DNA of 64,000 bases from Streptomyces cyanogenus (GTDB lineage: Bacteria > Actinomycetota > Actinomycetes > Streptomycetales > Streptomycetaceae), in contig NZ_CP071839.1 of assembly GCF_017526105.1 (NCBI RefSeq), positions 3,028,501 to 3,092,500 on the forward strand, given 5' to 3'. Below, one piece after another: positions 34,212-42,784 of the stretch. Made by a program: the position numbers and the translations under genes. How positions within the stretch are numbered: the first letter of the stretch is position 1; the number at the start of each line of letters is the position of its first letter. The notes under the pieces are model-generated. The model made no database searches. It was given only the letters and a program-made list of their open reading frames with translations, and was not told where the DNA came from.

Positions 34212-34891
34212 ACCGCCTCGGCCGCTTCCTCAGGCACAACGGCCTGACCCTCGCCTTCTTCACCGGCTTCCTGCTCACCCTCGCCGGGCAGGCGGTGGCC
34301 GGCCACGCCGACTTCGACAACCAGCTCACCACCGACGGCCTGCACCCGATCGGCTTCCTGGACTACCTCGCGACCTCCGACTTCGCCGTCGACGTCACCG
34401 AGAACTGGCAGTCCGAGTACCTGCAGTTCTTCCTCTACATCTTCGGCACCGTCTGGCTGCTCCAGCGCGGCTCCCCGGAGTCCAAGGAGTTGCACAAGGC
34501 GGGCGTGGAGAGCGACCGGGAGCAGAAGGTCGGCGAGCACGCCGGCCCGGACTCCCCGCGCTGGGCCGCCGCCAGGGGCTGGCGGCAGCGCATGTACGCC
34601 CGTTCCCTGGGCCTCGTCATGGCCACCATCTTCGCCTGGTCCTGGATCGCCCAGTCCATCGCCGGTGTCGCCGCCTACAACGAGCAGCACCTGCGCCAGC
34701 TCCAGGCGCCCGTCTCCTGGGTGCGGTACCTGGGCTGCGCCGACTTCTGGAACCGCACCCTGCAGAACTGGCAGTCCGAACTCCTGGCCGTCGCCTCGAT
34801 GGCCATCCTCTCGGTCTACCTGCGCCAGCGCGGCTCCCCCGAGTCCAAGCCGGTCGGCGCGGCCCACGTCTCCACCGGCGTGGAGGGCTGA
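34208..34891 (+). CDS. DUF6766-like membrane protein with internal duplication
   Basis: A 227-residue protein with four predicted transmembrane helices (~12-30, 70-88, 137-157, 193-210). The two halves repeat: FLDYLATSDFAVDVTENWQSEYLQFF ... LLQRGSPESK (residues ~49-97) and VRYLGCADFWNRTLQNWQSELLAV ... LRQRGSPESK (~173-220). GTG 34208 overlaps the stop of the 27-codon ORF. The DUF name is from memory. Function unknown; the loops conserved in both halves (NWQSE, QRGSPESK) probably form a shared site. Confidence 0.75.
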   Translation: MNRLGRFLRHNGLTLAFFTGFLLTLAGQAVAGHADFDNQLTTDGLHPIGFLDYLATSDFAVDVTENWQSEYLQFFLYIFGTVWLLQRGSPESKELHKAGVESDREQKVGEHAGPDSPRWAAARGWRQRMYARSLGLVMATIFAWSWIAQSIAGVAAYNEQHLRQLQAPVSWVRYLGCADFWNRTLQNWQSELLAVASMAILSVYLRQRGSPESKPVGAAHVSTGVEG

Positions 34892-34894
34892 GGG

Positions 34895-35800
34895 TCAGCC
34901 CACGGGTGTGCCGCAGGCCAGCTCGTACAACCGCTCCAGCCGTTGCCTGGTCTCGGGGTTCGTCGGGGTGTACGTCACCATCCGGGCGCCCGCCTCGGGG
35001 GCCAGCCAGAGGTCCGTGTGTTCCAGGGTGAGCAGGCCGACGTAGGGGTTGAGGAACTCCTTGGTCCTGGAGCGGGTGGTGACCACCTCGTAGCGCCGCC
35101 AGTTCTCGCGGAACGCCGGGGACTCCTCCAGCCGCTTCAGGAGCATCTTCCAGGCGGGCTCGCCCAGATGGCCGGCCAGGGAGGCGCGCAGCCGGGCGGC
35201 CATCAGGCGCTGGGTCTCCTCCAGGTGGACGACCGCCGCCTGCCACTCCTTGTTGGTGTGGACGAGGAGGATGCAGTTGCGGTCCTCGGCCGGGACCGCG
35301 TCCAGGTCGCCCAGGAGGCGGCCGTAGGTGCGGTTGTAGGCCAGGATGTCGTACCGGCTGTTCTGGATGCAGGCCGGGATCGGCTCCAGCCGGGTCAGCA
35401 TCTCGCGCAGGGCGGGCGTGATGCTCGAGCAGTTCGCGGCCGGCGTCGGGTCGGTCGAGCCGGCCAGCTGGAAGAGGTGGGCGCGTTCACCGGCGTCGAG
35501 GCGCAGGCCCCGGGCGAGGGCGTCCAGGACCTGCACGGAGACCTGGATGTCGCGGGCCTGTTCGAGCCAGGTGTACCAGGTGACGCCGACCGCGGAGAGC
35601 TGGGCGACCTCCTCGCGGCGCAGCCCGGGGGTGCGGCGGCGGGCGCCGCGCGGCAGGCCCACCTGCTCCGGCTTGATCCGCTCCCGTCTGCTGCGCAGGA
35701 ACGCGGCCAGCTCGTGCCGGCGGATCTCCGCTCCCCGGGCCGGCTGCGGCCGGCTGGTCTCCGGCTGTGGCCGGCTGGTCTGCTGGGCCGTGGTCGTCAT
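34895..35800 (-). CDS. XRE-family regulator with MmyB-like C-terminal domain
   Basis: A 301-residue regulator. The N-terminal helix-turn-helix is ELAAFLRSRRERIKPEQVGLPRGARRRTPGLRREEVAQLSAVGVTWYTWLEQ (~30-80), and the C-terminal PAS-like MmyB domain (~115-290) has NRTYGRLLGD and WRRYEVV. This subfamily usually controls an adjacent divergent oxidoreductase or exporter in streptomycetes; here an MFS exporter starts 202 bp away. Repeated CTACCAGGA words lie in between. Confidence 0.85.
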   Translation of the reverse strand: MTTTAQQTSRPQPETSRPQPARGAEIRRHELAAFLRSRRERIKPEQVGLPRGARRRTPGLRREEVAQLSAVGVTWYTWLEQARDIQVSVQVLDALARGLRLDAGERAHLFQLAGSTDPTPAANCSSITPALREMLTRLEPIPACIQNSRYDILAYNRTYGRLLGDLDAVPAEDRNCILLVHTNKEWQAAVVHLEETQRLMAARLRASLAGHLGEPAWKMLLKRLEESPAFRENWRRYEVVTTRSRTKEFLNPYVGLLTLEHTDLWLAPEAGARMVTYTPTNPETRQRLERLYELACGTPVG

Positions 35801-35845
35801 GGGCCCAGGGTGCCGCGCCGGCGAGCCTGTTTCCAGGTGCTCCCA

Positions 35846-35970
35846 CTACCAGGACGACGGCGGCCCACCACCAGGATGAGCCGCCGGCGGGTCGGGTCCC
35901 CGGTCCGGGAAGGCCGCTCCCCGATCCTGTGGCCGGGTACTTCCGCTACCAGGATCAGAAGACTCTGGTA
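35846..35970. promoter_or_regulatory. CTACCAGGA boxes between XRE regulator and MFS gene
   Basis: CTACCAGGA at 35846-35854 and again at 35946-35954 (exactly 100 bp apart), a variant CCACCAGGA at 35868-35876 (22 bp after the first, two helical turns), and an inverted CTGGTA at 35965-35970 that forms TACCAG/CTGGTA arms with the third copy. Probable binding sites of the neighbouring XRE regulator. Confidence 0.55.
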
Positions 35971-36001
35971 CCCCTCTGAGCGGTCCCGCAGGCTCGGGGG
36001 C

Positions 36002-37429
36002 ATGAGGGAAACCGTCATCGCCCCCGCCGTCCGGCCGACGGCCGCGCCGCCCGCGCTCGGCGGGCCCGGGCTGTTCACCGTCCTGCTCGCCGCGGCGCTG
36101 CCGCTGGTCGACTTCTTCATCGTCAACGTGGCCCTGCCGACGATCGGCGCCGACCTCGCCGCGGGCGAGGCCGTGCTGGAACTGGTCGTCGCCGGGTACG
36201 GGGTCGCGTACGCCGTGCTGCTCGTGCTCGGCGGGCGCCTCGGCGACCTGTTCGGCCGCCGGCGGCTGTTCCTCGGCGGCATGGCCGCGTTCGGGCTCAC
36301 CTCGCTGGCCTGCGGGCTCGCGCCCGGCGCCTGGAGCCTCGTCGCGGCCCGGGTCGCGCAGGGCGCCTCCGCCGCCGCGATGCTGCCGCAGGTGCTCGCC
36401 ACCATCCAGGCCGCCACGAGCGGCGCGCGCCGTGCGAAGGCCATGAGCCTGTACGGCGCCACGGCCGGCCTGGCCATGGTGGCCGGGCAGATCCTGGGCG
36501 GGGTGCTGGTCGCCGCCGATGTCGCCGGGACCGGATGGCGGGCGATCTTCCTCGTCAACGTCCCGGTGGTCGTGCTGGGGCTCGTGCTGGCCGCGCGGTA
36601 CGTGCCGGAGACCCGGTCGCAGCACCCGGAGCCGGTGGACGGCCCCGGCACCGTGCTGCTCGCGGTGTCCCTGCTGACGCTGCTCGCGCCGCTCACCGAG
36701 GGCCGGGCCGCCGGCTGGCCGCTGTGGACCTGGCTGTCGCTGGCCGCGTTCCCGTTCGCGGTGGGCGCGTTCTGGGTGGTGGAGCGGCGGGCGGACCGGT
36801 CGGGGCGGACGCCGTTGGTGCCGCCGAGCCTGTTCCGGGTGCCGTCCATGCGGCACGGTCTGAAGCTGCTGCTGCCGTTCTCCATCGGCTTCAGCGGGTT
36901 CATGTTCGTGATCGCGCTGGCCCTGCAGCAGGGCGCCGGGCTGGGGCCGGTGGCGGCCGGGCTCGCGCTCGCGCCGATGGCCGTGTCGTACCTGCTCGTC
37001 TCCCTCGCCGGACCCCGGCTGATCGCCCGCCACGGCACCCGGGTGGTCACCGCCGGGGCCGTGGTCCAGGCAGTGGGCCTGCTGCTGATCCTGCTGGCCG
37101 CGTGGCGGTACTGGCCGCACCTGGACGTCGCCTCCCTGCTGCCGGGCGCGGCGGTGGCCGGTGCCGGTCAGGCGCTCCAGCTGCCCAACGTGATGCGGAT
37201 CGTGATGTCCGAGGTGCCGTCCGCCCGCGCCGGTGTCGGCAGTGGTGTGATGGTCACCACTCAGCAGTCGGCGCTGGCACTGGGCGTGGCCACGCTGGGC
37301 ACCCTGTTCCTGACCCTCGTGCCGCACCTGGGCATGCGGGACGCGCTGGTCAGCACGCTGCTGGTGCAGCTGGCGGGTCCGGTGCTGACCGGTCTGCTGA
37401 GTCTGCGGCTGCCCCGGACGGTCGGCTGA
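36002..37429 (+). CDS. MFS drug exporter, DHA2-like
   Basis: A 475-residue transporter. TM1 has LLAAALPLVDFFIVNVALPTIGADL, motif A is GGRLGDLFGRRRLFLGG, and the motif C-like segment is YGATAGLAMVAGQILGG. About 14 hydrophobic helices. ATG 36002 is 31 bp after the last CCAGGA/CTGGTA box, so control by the divergent XRE/MmyB-type regulator is likely. Substrate unknown. Confidence 0.86.
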   Translation: MRETVIAPAVRPTAAPPALGGPGLFTVLLAAALPLVDFFIVNVALPTIGADLAAGEAVLELVVAGYGVAYAVLLVLGGRLGDLFGRRRLFLGGMAAFGLTSLACGLAPGAWSLVAARVAQGASAAAMLPQVLATIQAATSGARRAKAMSLYGATAGLAMVAGQILGGVLVAADVAGTGWRAIFLVNVPVVVLGLVLAARYVPETRSQHPEPVDGPGTVLLAVSLLTLLAPLTEGRAAGWPLWTWLSLAAFPFAVGAFWVVERRADRSGRTPLVPPSLFRVPSMRHGLKLLLPFSIGFSGFMFVIALALQQGAGLGPVAAGLALAPMAVSYLLVSLAGPRLIARHGTRVVTAGAVVQAVGLLLILLAAWRYWPHLDVASLLPGAAVAGAGQALQLPNVMRIVMSEVPSARAGVGSGVMVTTQQSALALGVATLGTLFLTLVPHLGMRDALVSTLLVQLAGPVLTGLLSLRLPRTVG

Positions 37430-37536
37430 GCGCGGGCACGGCCCGGCCGGTTCACCCCGAATACCGCCCTGCTCCCGTCGGTTGTGCCGCACACTCCTGT
37501 GCGGCAGGGCGGTCCGGCGCGGGGAGGGAGGGCGTG

Positions 37537-37761
37537 ATGCCCAAGGACGGCAGTACGAGCAAGGTCAGCCGCTGGGACCAGCACGGCCGGGAGCACGTGG
37601 TCCGGGTGGAGCGGGCGGGCGGCCGGCGCACGATCCGCTGCGACACCTGCGGCTGGCGGCAGGGCGCCCAGTTCCTGCCGTGGCTGAAGGCGGAGCAGCA
37701 CCTGACGGAGGCCCACCAGGCGACGGTCGATCCGGCGGCCCCCCGGCAGTCGTCCCGCTGA
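37537..37761 (+). CDS. Small zinc-finger-like protein
   Basis: A 74-residue basic protein. It has a Cys-x2-Cys pair (IRCDTCGWRQ) followed 20 residues later by His-x4-His (EQHLTEAH), a C2H2-like zinc site after a beta hairpin (HVVRVERAGGRRTI). Start ATG 37537 is preceded by GGGGAGGGAGG; a GTG one codon upstream could also be used. Function unknown; possibly a nucleic-acid- or protein-binding accessory. Confidence 0.7.
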   Translation: MPKDGSTSKVSRWDQHGREHVVRVERAGGRRTIRCDTCGWRQGAQFLPWLKAEQHLTEAHQATVDPAAPRQSSR

Positions 37762-37822
37762 CGCCCGCGTCCAGGGGGGCCGATGGCTTCCGGTGGCGCC
37801 CGGAGTCGTAGCAGCGGGACAC

Positions 37823-37905
37823 GTACGTCGAGGACGGGGGCGTGCATGGAGCGGTCGCCCCCGCGCCGGTACGTCGAGGACGGGAGCGTGCCCGGAGCGG
37901 TCGCG
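37823..37905. repeat. Tandem duplication of ~37 bp
   Basis: GTACGTCGAGGACGGG occurs at 37823-37838 and 37869-37884. The copies continue to match (GCGTGCnnGGAGCGGTCGC) for about 37 bp, with a 46-bp period. Confidence 0.75.
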
Positions 37906-37947
37906 CTGGTCGCCCGCGGCGACGACGCCGAGGGTGCCGGGCCGGCG

Positions 37948-37975
37948 GCGGGCGGGCGGGCGGGCGGGCGGGCGG
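37948..37975. repeat. (GGGC)n run, potential G-quadruplex
   Basis: Five consecutive GGG tracts separated by single C residues lie where the hydrolase fragment ends. The run could form a G-quadruplex and may mark a deletion-prone site. Confidence 0.6.
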
Positions 37976-38026
37976 CCACAGGCTGCTCCCACCTGCCTCC
38001 GCGAGCCGGATGACGAGCAGTCAGCG

Positions 38027-38300
38027 GACGCGCCTCACCGAACCGGTGCGCCCAGGCAGCAGGTCCACCACCGCGGTGAACTCCTCCTCGATGGCGGGGC
38101 TTCGCCAGTCCCGGGCGTAACCGGGGTCGTGGAAGCGGCCGGTGGCCGGAAGGCGCCCGTCTCCGCGTCGGCGGCGATGATCCGGGTCAGCCGGCCGGTG
38201 AGGTCGGCTATGGGCTCGGGGACCACGCCGCCGAGTTCCTCGGCCGGCACGGTGCAGGTGGCGAACAGCTCGCGATCGCCCTTGGTCCAGACCTATTGAC
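38027..38300 (-). pseudogene. TetR-family regulator, C-terminal fragment with internal deletion
   Basis: Read on the minus strand from 38300: VWTKGDRELFATCTVP, then EELGGVVPEPIADLTGRL, TRIIAADAETGAFRPP, and after a frame change near 38146, GRFHDPGYARDWRSPAIEEEFTAVVDLL. These blocks belong in this order to one TetR C-terminal domain, with about 14 residues missing at the frame change. The DNA-binding N-terminal half is absent. It is therefore a decayed regulator, probably once paired with the neighbouring hydrolase fragment. Confidence 0.6.
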
Positions 38301-38315
38301 GGAAGGTCTGGACCA
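38283..38315 (+). promoter_or_regulatory. Pair of DasR-type chitinase boxes around a -35
   Basis: TGGTCCAGACCT (38283-38294) and its exact reverse complement AGGTCTGGACCA (38304-38315) are centred 21 bp apart. TTGACG (38296-38301), a -35 candidate, lies exactly between them. The 12-mer is the element described in Streptomyces chitinase promoters and overlaps the DasR-responsive dre consensus, so the downstream chitinase is probably N-acetylglucosamine/DasR controlled. Confidence 0.75.
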
Positions 38316-38369
38316 CGCGCACTGTCATGTCTACGACACCTCACCGCACCCCCACCGGGAGGCCCTCGC

Positions 38370-39413
38370 ATGATCAGACGTCTGCTCGCCACCGCGCTCA
38401 CCGCGGCGTTCCTCGTCCCCCTGGGCATCGCCACCGCGCCCGCCGCCTCCGCCGCCGACACCTGCGCGGTGAAGCCGAAACCGGCCGGCAAGGTGCTCCA
38501 GGGCTACTGGGAGAACTGGGACGGCTCCGCCAACGGCGTCCACCCTCCCTTCGGCTGGACCCCGATCACCGACCCCCGCATCCCCGCCCACGGCTACAAC
38601 GTGATCAACGCGGCCTTCCCGGTGATCCGCTCCGACGGCACGGCGCTGTGGGAGGACGGCATGGACACCGGCGTGAAGGTGGCCACGCCCGCCGAGATGT
38701 GCGCGGCCAAGGCGTCCGGCCGGACGATCCTGCTCTCCATCGGCGGCGCGGCGGCCGGCATCGACCTGTCGTCCTCCGCCGTGGCCGACCGGTTCGTGGA
38801 GACGATCGTCCCGATCCTGAAGAAGTACAACTTCGACGGCATCGACATCGACATCGAGACGGGCCTGGTCGGCAGCGGCACCATCGGCCGGCTCTCCACG
38901 TCCCAGGCGAACCTGATCCGCATCATCGACGGGATCCTCGCGCGGATGCCGGCGGGCTTCGGCCTGACGATGGCCCCCGAGACGGCGTACGTCACCGGCG
39001 GCAGCATCACCTACGGCTCGATCTGGGGCGCGTACCTGCCGGTCGTCAAGAAGTACGCGGACAACGGCCGCCTGTGGTGGCTGAACATGCAGTACTACAA
39101 CGGCAGCATGTACGGCTGCTCCGGCGACTCCTACGCGGCCGGCACCGTGCAGGGCTTCACCGCCCAGACCGACTGCCTCGACAAGGGCCTGGTGGTCCAG
39201 GGCACGACGATCAGGGTGCCGTACGACAAGCAGGTGCCCGGCCTGCCCGCCCAGTCCGGCGCGGGCGGCGGCTACATGGCGCCGTCGCTGGTCTCCCAGG
39301 CCTGGAGGCACTACGGCACGTCGCTCAAGGGCCTGATGACGTGGTCGATCAACTGGGACGGCGCGAGGAACTGGACCTTCGGCGACAACGTCAAGGCGCT
39401 CCAGGGCCGCTGA
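38370..39413 (+). CDS. chiJ: Secreted GH18 chitinase, single-domain
   Basis: A 347-residue exported chitinase with a signal peptide (ending PAASAA) and a catalytic TIM barrel only. The active site DGIDIDIE places the acid catalyst at Glu163, preceded by Asp156, Asp159 and Asp161. Substrate-cleft segments QYYNG and MTWSINWDG are conserved. No chitin-binding or fibronectin domain is present. ATG 38370 follows GGGAGG. The symbol chiJ is from memory of the syntenic S. coelicolor gene. DasR-type boxes lie upstream. Confidence 0.85.
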   Translation: MIRRLLATALTAAFLVPLGIATAPAASAADTCAVKPKPAGKVLQGYWENWDGSANGVHPPFGWTPITDPRIPAHGYNVINAAFPVIRSDGTALWEDGMDTGVKVATPAEMCAAKASGRTILLSIGGAAAGIDLSSSAVADRFVETIVPILKKYNFDGIDIDIETGLVGSGTIGRLSTSQANLIRIIDGILARMPAGFGLTMAPETAYVTGGSITYGSIWGAYLPVVKKYADNGRLWWLNMQYYNGSMYGCSGDSYAAGTVQGFTAQTDCLDKGLVVQGTTIRVPYDKQVPGLPAQSGAGGGYMAPSLVSQAWRHYGTSLKGLMTWSINWDGARNWTFGDNVKALQGR

Positions 39414-39428
39414 CCGGGCCCGGACACG

Positions 39429-39469
39429 CGTATGCCGGACGGGCCGCCGCTCGGCCCGTCCGGCATACG
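39429..39469. terminator. Bidirectional terminator between chitinase and glyS
   Basis: A perfect 17-bp stem (39429-39445 with 39453-39469; CGTATGCCGGACGGGCC arm) and a 7-nt loop. It lies between convergent stop codons 16 and 10 bp away. Confidence 0.85.
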
Positions 39470-39478
39470 AGGGTGCGA

Positions 39479-40861
39479 CTAGGCGCCGATCAGGCGGCTG
39501 GCCAGGTAGCCCTCGATCTGGTCCAGCGACACGCGCTCCTGCTTCATGGAGTCACGCTCGCGCACCGTGACGGCGTTGTCCTCCAGGGTGTCGAAGTCGA
39601 CGGTCACGCAGAACGGCGTACCGATCTCGTCCTGGCGGCGGTAGCGGCGGCCGATGGCGCCGGCGTCGTCGAACTCGATGTTCCAGTGCTGCCGCAGCGC
39701 CTGGGCGAGGCCCTTGGCCTTGGGGGACAGCTCCGCGTTGCGGGAGAGCGGGAGCACGGCGACCTTCACCGGGGCGAGGCGGTGGTCGAGGCGCAGCACG
39801 GTGCGCTTCTCCATCTTGCCCTTGGCGTTGGGCGCCTCGTCCTCGACGTAGGCGTCGAGCAGGAAGGCGAGCATGGTGCGTCCGACACCGGCCGCGGGCT
39901 CGATGACGTACGGCGTCCAGCGCTCGCCGGCCTCCTGGTCGTAGTAGGTGAGGTCCTGGCCGGAGGCCTTGGCGTGCGCGGAGAGGTCGTAGTCGGTGCG
40001 GTTGGCGACACCCTCCAGCTCACCCCACTCCGAGCCGCCGAACTGGAAGCGGTACTCGATGTCGGCGGTGCGCTTGGAGTAGTGGGAGAGCTTCTCCTTC
40101 GGGTGCTCGTACCAGCGCATGTTCTCCTCACGGAGACCCAGGCCGGTGTACCAGTTCCAGCGCTGCTCCATCCAGTATTCCTGCCACTGCTCGTCCTCGC
40201 CCGGCTTGACGAAGAACTCCATCTCCATCTGCTCGAACTCGCGGGTGCGGAAGATGAAGTTGCCCGGCGTGATCTCGTTGCGGAACGACTTGCCCATCTG
40301 GGCGATGCCGAACGGCGGCTTGCGGCGCGAGGTGGTCTGCACCTGGGCGAAGTTGGTGAAGATGCCCTGGGCGGTCTCGGGGCGCAGGTAGGCGACGGAA
40401 CCGGAGTCCTGGGTGGGGCCGAGGTGGGTGGAGAGCAGACCGGAGAACTGCTTGGGCTCGGTGAACTGGCCCTTGTTGCCGCAGTTCGGGCAGTTGATGT
40501 CCGCCAGGCCGTTCGCCGGGGCGTGGCCCTTCTTCTCCTCGTACGCCTCCTCCAGGTGGTCGGCGCGGAACCGCTTGTGACACGAGGTGCACTCGGTCAG
40601 CGGGTCCGTGAAGGTGGCGACGTGGCCGGAGGCGACCCAGACCTCGGAAGCCAGGATGACGGACGAGTCGATACCGACGACGTCCTCGCGCGACGTCACC
40701 ATGTAGCGCCACCACTGGCGCTTGATGTTCTCCTTGAGCTCGACACCCAGCGGTCCGTAGTCCCAGGCGGCACGCTGTCCGCCGTAGATCTCACTGCACG
40801 GGAAAACGAAGCCACGGCGCTTGCTCAGGCTGACGATGGTGTCGATCTTGTCGGCGGCCAC
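39479..40861 (-). CDS. glyS: Glycyl-tRNA synthetase
   Basis: A 460-residue class II, alpha2-type GlyRS. N-terminal [24 protein letters not shown], zinc-binding CTSCHKRF ... NCPNCGNKG (~85-130), motif 2 [25 protein letters not shown], and motif 3 [18 protein letters not shown] are all present. Length matches actinomycete enzymes. GTG 40861 starts at the family N-terminus. It is divergent from the zinc uptake operon, a layout common in streptomycetes, so Zur could also touch its expression. Confidence 0.95.
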   Translation of the reverse strand: MAADKIDTIVSLSKRRGFVFPCSEIYGGQRAAWDYGPLGVELKENIKRQWWRYMVTSREDVVGIDSSVILASEVWVASGHVATFTDPLTECTSCHKRFRADHLEEAYEEKKGHAPANGLADINCPNCGNKGQFTEPKQFSGLLSTHLGPTQDSGSVAYLRPETAQGIFTNFAQVQTTSRRKPPFGIAQMGKSFRNEITPGNFIFRTREFEQMEMEFFVKPGEDEQWQEYWMEQRWNWYTGLGLREENMRWYEHPKEKLSHYSKRTADIEYRFQFGGSEWGELEGVANRTDYDLSAHAKASGQDLTYYDQEAGERWTPYVIEPAAGVGRTMLAFLLDAYVEDEAPNAKGKMEKRTVLRLDHRLAPVKVAVLPLSRNAELSPKAKGLAQALRQHWNIEFDDAGAIGRRYRRQDEIGTPFCVTVDFDTLEDNAVTVRERDSMKQERVSLDQIEGYLASRLIGA

Positions 40862-40985
40862 GGTGCTCTCTTCATTACGACGACGGGCGTTGAAGCGAGA
40901 TGCTTCCAGCGAATGATTCAGGTTACCGGCGCAGGCTCCCCCACGACCAAATCGGCCCCTGCCAAGACCGCCTGACGGGCGTTGT

Positions 40986-41023
40986 TGACAACGGTTTCCA
41001 TTTTTGTTGAAAATGACTGTCAT
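40986..41023 (+). promoter_or_regulatory. Two Zur-like boxes at the znuA promoter
   Basis: TGACAACGGTTTCCA (40986-41000) and TGAAAATGACTGTCA (41009-41023) match the Streptomyces Zur consensus TGAAAATGATTTTCA at 11 and 13 of 15 positions. TTGACA (40985-40990) is the -35 and GAAAAT (41009-41014) the -10, so both boxes cover the promoter. The predicted start is at or next to ATG 41022. Confidence 0.75.
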
Positions 41024-42002
41024 GAACGTACGACGGCACACCCGCTCCGGCAAGCGGCGCCTCATACCCGCCGCCGCGGTCGCCGCGGTCACCGCCCTCG
41101 GGGCCGGCGCCCTCACCGCCTGCTCCGGCGACAGCGCGGCAGCGGCCAACACCTCCAAGTTCGACGTCGTCGCGTCGTTCTACCCGATGCAGTTCCTCGC
41201 CGAGCAGATCGGCGGGAAGCACGTCCACGTCACCACCCTCACCTCCCCCGGCCAGGAACCGCACGACCTGGAGCTCAACCCGAGGCAGATCGCCGCGCTG
41301 GAGGAGTCCGACGCGGTGCTGTACCTGAAGAACCTCCAGCCGTCCGTCGACGACGCGGTGGCCCAGTCCCCGGTCGAGACCAAGATCGACGCAGCCTCCT
41401 TCACCACGCTGGAGGACCACGGCAACGAGGTCGGCGGCCACGCGGCCGGGCACGACACCCACCAGGGCGAGGAGTCCGCCGGCAAGGACCCGCACATCTG
41501 GCTCGACCCGGTGCGCTACGCCCAGGTCGCCGAGGGCGTCGGCAAGGCCTTCGAGAAGGCCGACCCCGAGCACGCGGCCGACTACCGGAAGAACACCGTG
41601 AAGCTGGTCGGGAAGCTGGACGCCCTGAACTTCGCGTTCCGGCAGAGCCTCGCCCACACCAGGAGCAAGGTCTTCATCACCACCCACGCCGCCTTCGGCT
41701 ACCTCGCCGAGCGCTACGGACTCACCGAGGAGGCCATCAGCGGCCTCGACCCCGAGTCCGAGCCGAGCGCTGCCCGCATCCGGGACCTGGAGAGGATGGC
41801 CCGGGCCGACGGGGCCTCCACGGTCTTCTACGAGACGCTCGTCAGCGACAAGACCGCCAAGACCGTCGCCGGCGACGCCGGGCTGAAGACCGACGTCCTC
41901 GACCCGATCGAGGGCATCACCGACAGGTCACGCGGCCGGGACTACTTCGCGGTCCAGCAGGCCAACCTCAAGGCGCTCCAGAAGGCGCTGGGCGCCAAGT
42001 GA
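41022..42002 (+). CDS. znuA: Zinc ABC transporter, substrate-binding lipoprotein
   Basis: A 326-residue ZnuA-type protein of the metal-binding (cluster 9) family. A signal peptide ends in a lipobox (LGAGALTAC). Zinc ligands are expected in [11 protein letters not shown], the His/acidic loop [28 protein letters not shown] and [14 protein letters not shown]. The His-rich loop is typical for zinc rather than manganese. ATG 41022 is at the predicted transcription start; ATG 41013 in the same frame lies within the -10. First gene of znuACB-zur. Confidence 0.9.
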   Translation: MNVRRHTRSGKRRLIPAAAVAAVTALGAGALTACSGDSAAAANTSKFDVVASFYPMQFLAEQIGGKHVHVTTLTSPGQEPHDLELNPRQIAALEESDAVLYLKNLQPSVDDAVAQSPVETKIDAASFTTLEDHGNEVGGHAAGHDTHQGEESAGKDPHIWLDPVRYAQVAEGVGKAFEKADPEHAADYRKNTVKLVGKLDALNFAFRQSLAHTRSKVFITTHAAFGYLAERYGLTEEAISGLDPESEPSAARIRDLERMARADGASTVFYETLVSDKTAKTVAGDAGLKTDVLDPIEGITDRSRGRDYFAVQQANLKALQKALGAK

Positions 42003-42013
42003 CGGGAGACGAG

Positions 42014-42784
42014 ATGACCAGCGAGCCTGTCATAGCCCTGCGGGGGGTGACCGCCGAACTCGGCGCGCGTCCCGTCCTGCGCGGCATCGATCTCACCGTC
42101 GGCCGCGGCGAGGTCGTCGCGCTGCTCGGCGCGAACGGCTCCGGCAAGTCCACGGCGATCCGCACGGTCATCGGCCAGGTGCCGGTCAGCGGCGGCACGG
42201 TCGAGCTGTTCGGCACCCCGCGCCGGTCCTTCCGGGACTGGGCGCGCGTGGGCTACGTACCCCAGCGCACGACGGCCGCGGGCGGCGTCCCGGCGACGGT
42301 CACCGAGATCGTCTCCGCGGGCCGGCTGTCCCGCACCCGCTTCGGCGTCTTCCGCAGGAGCGACCGGGAGGCGGTGCGCCGGGCCCTGGAGCTGGTCGGC
42401 ATGGCGGACCGCGCCAAGGACTCGGTCGACGCACTCTCCGGCGGCCAGCACCAGCGGGTGCTGATCGCCCGCGCGCTCGTCGCCGAACCCGAGCTGCTGA
42501 TCATGGACGAGCCGATGGCCGGTGTCGACCTGGCCAGCCAGGAGGTCCTGGCACGGACGCTGAAGCAGCAGGTCGAGGCCGGTGCGACGGTCCTGCTCGT
42601 GCTGCACGAACTGGGCCCGCTGGAGCCCCTGATCGACCGGGCGGTCGTCCTGCGCGACGGCTGCGTGCTGCACGACGGGCCGCCCCCGCGCGCGGTCGGC
42701 CAGCACGCCCTGCCCGGCCACGACCACGTGCACCCGCACGCACCGGCGGGCGCCGAACCGATCCGCACGGGACTGCTGAGCTGA
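42014..42784 (+). CDS. znuC: Zinc ABC transporter, ATP-binding protein
   Basis: A 256-residue ATPase. Walker A is LLGANGSGKST, the signature is LSGGQHQRVLIARAL, Walker B is LLIMDEPMAGVD, and the His switch is LVLHELG. The C-terminal His-rich tail (GHDHVHPHAP) suits a zinc transporter. It follows znuA by 11 bp, with GGGAG upstream, and its stop overlaps the znuB start. Confidence 0.93.
   Translation: MTSEPVIALRGVTAELGARPVLRGIDLTVGRGEVVALLGANGSGKSTAIRTVIGQVPVSGGTVELFGTPRRSFRDWARVGYVPQRTTAAGGVPATVTEIVSAGRLSRTRFGVFRRSDREAVRRALELVGMADRAKDSVDALSGGQHQRVLIARALVAEPELLIMDEPMAGVDLASQEVLARTLKQQVEAGATVLLVLHELGPLEPLIDRAVVLRDGCVLHDGPPPRAVGQHALPGHDHVHPHAPAGAEPIRTGLLS

Larger units (their letters stand above)
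37785..37980 (+). pseudogene. Serine hydrolase (beta-lactamase family), N-terminal fragment
   Basis: Frame translated around 37864-37930 reads RYVEDGSVPGAVALVARGDDAE, the classic N-terminus of class C beta-lactamase-like serine hydrolases in streptomycetes. The catalytic Ser-x-x-Lys and everything after it are missing; the sequence passes into a (GGGC)n run. A 37-bp stretch (37823-37859) is repeated at 37869-37905, so the start of the fragment is itself duplicated. Confidence 0.6.
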
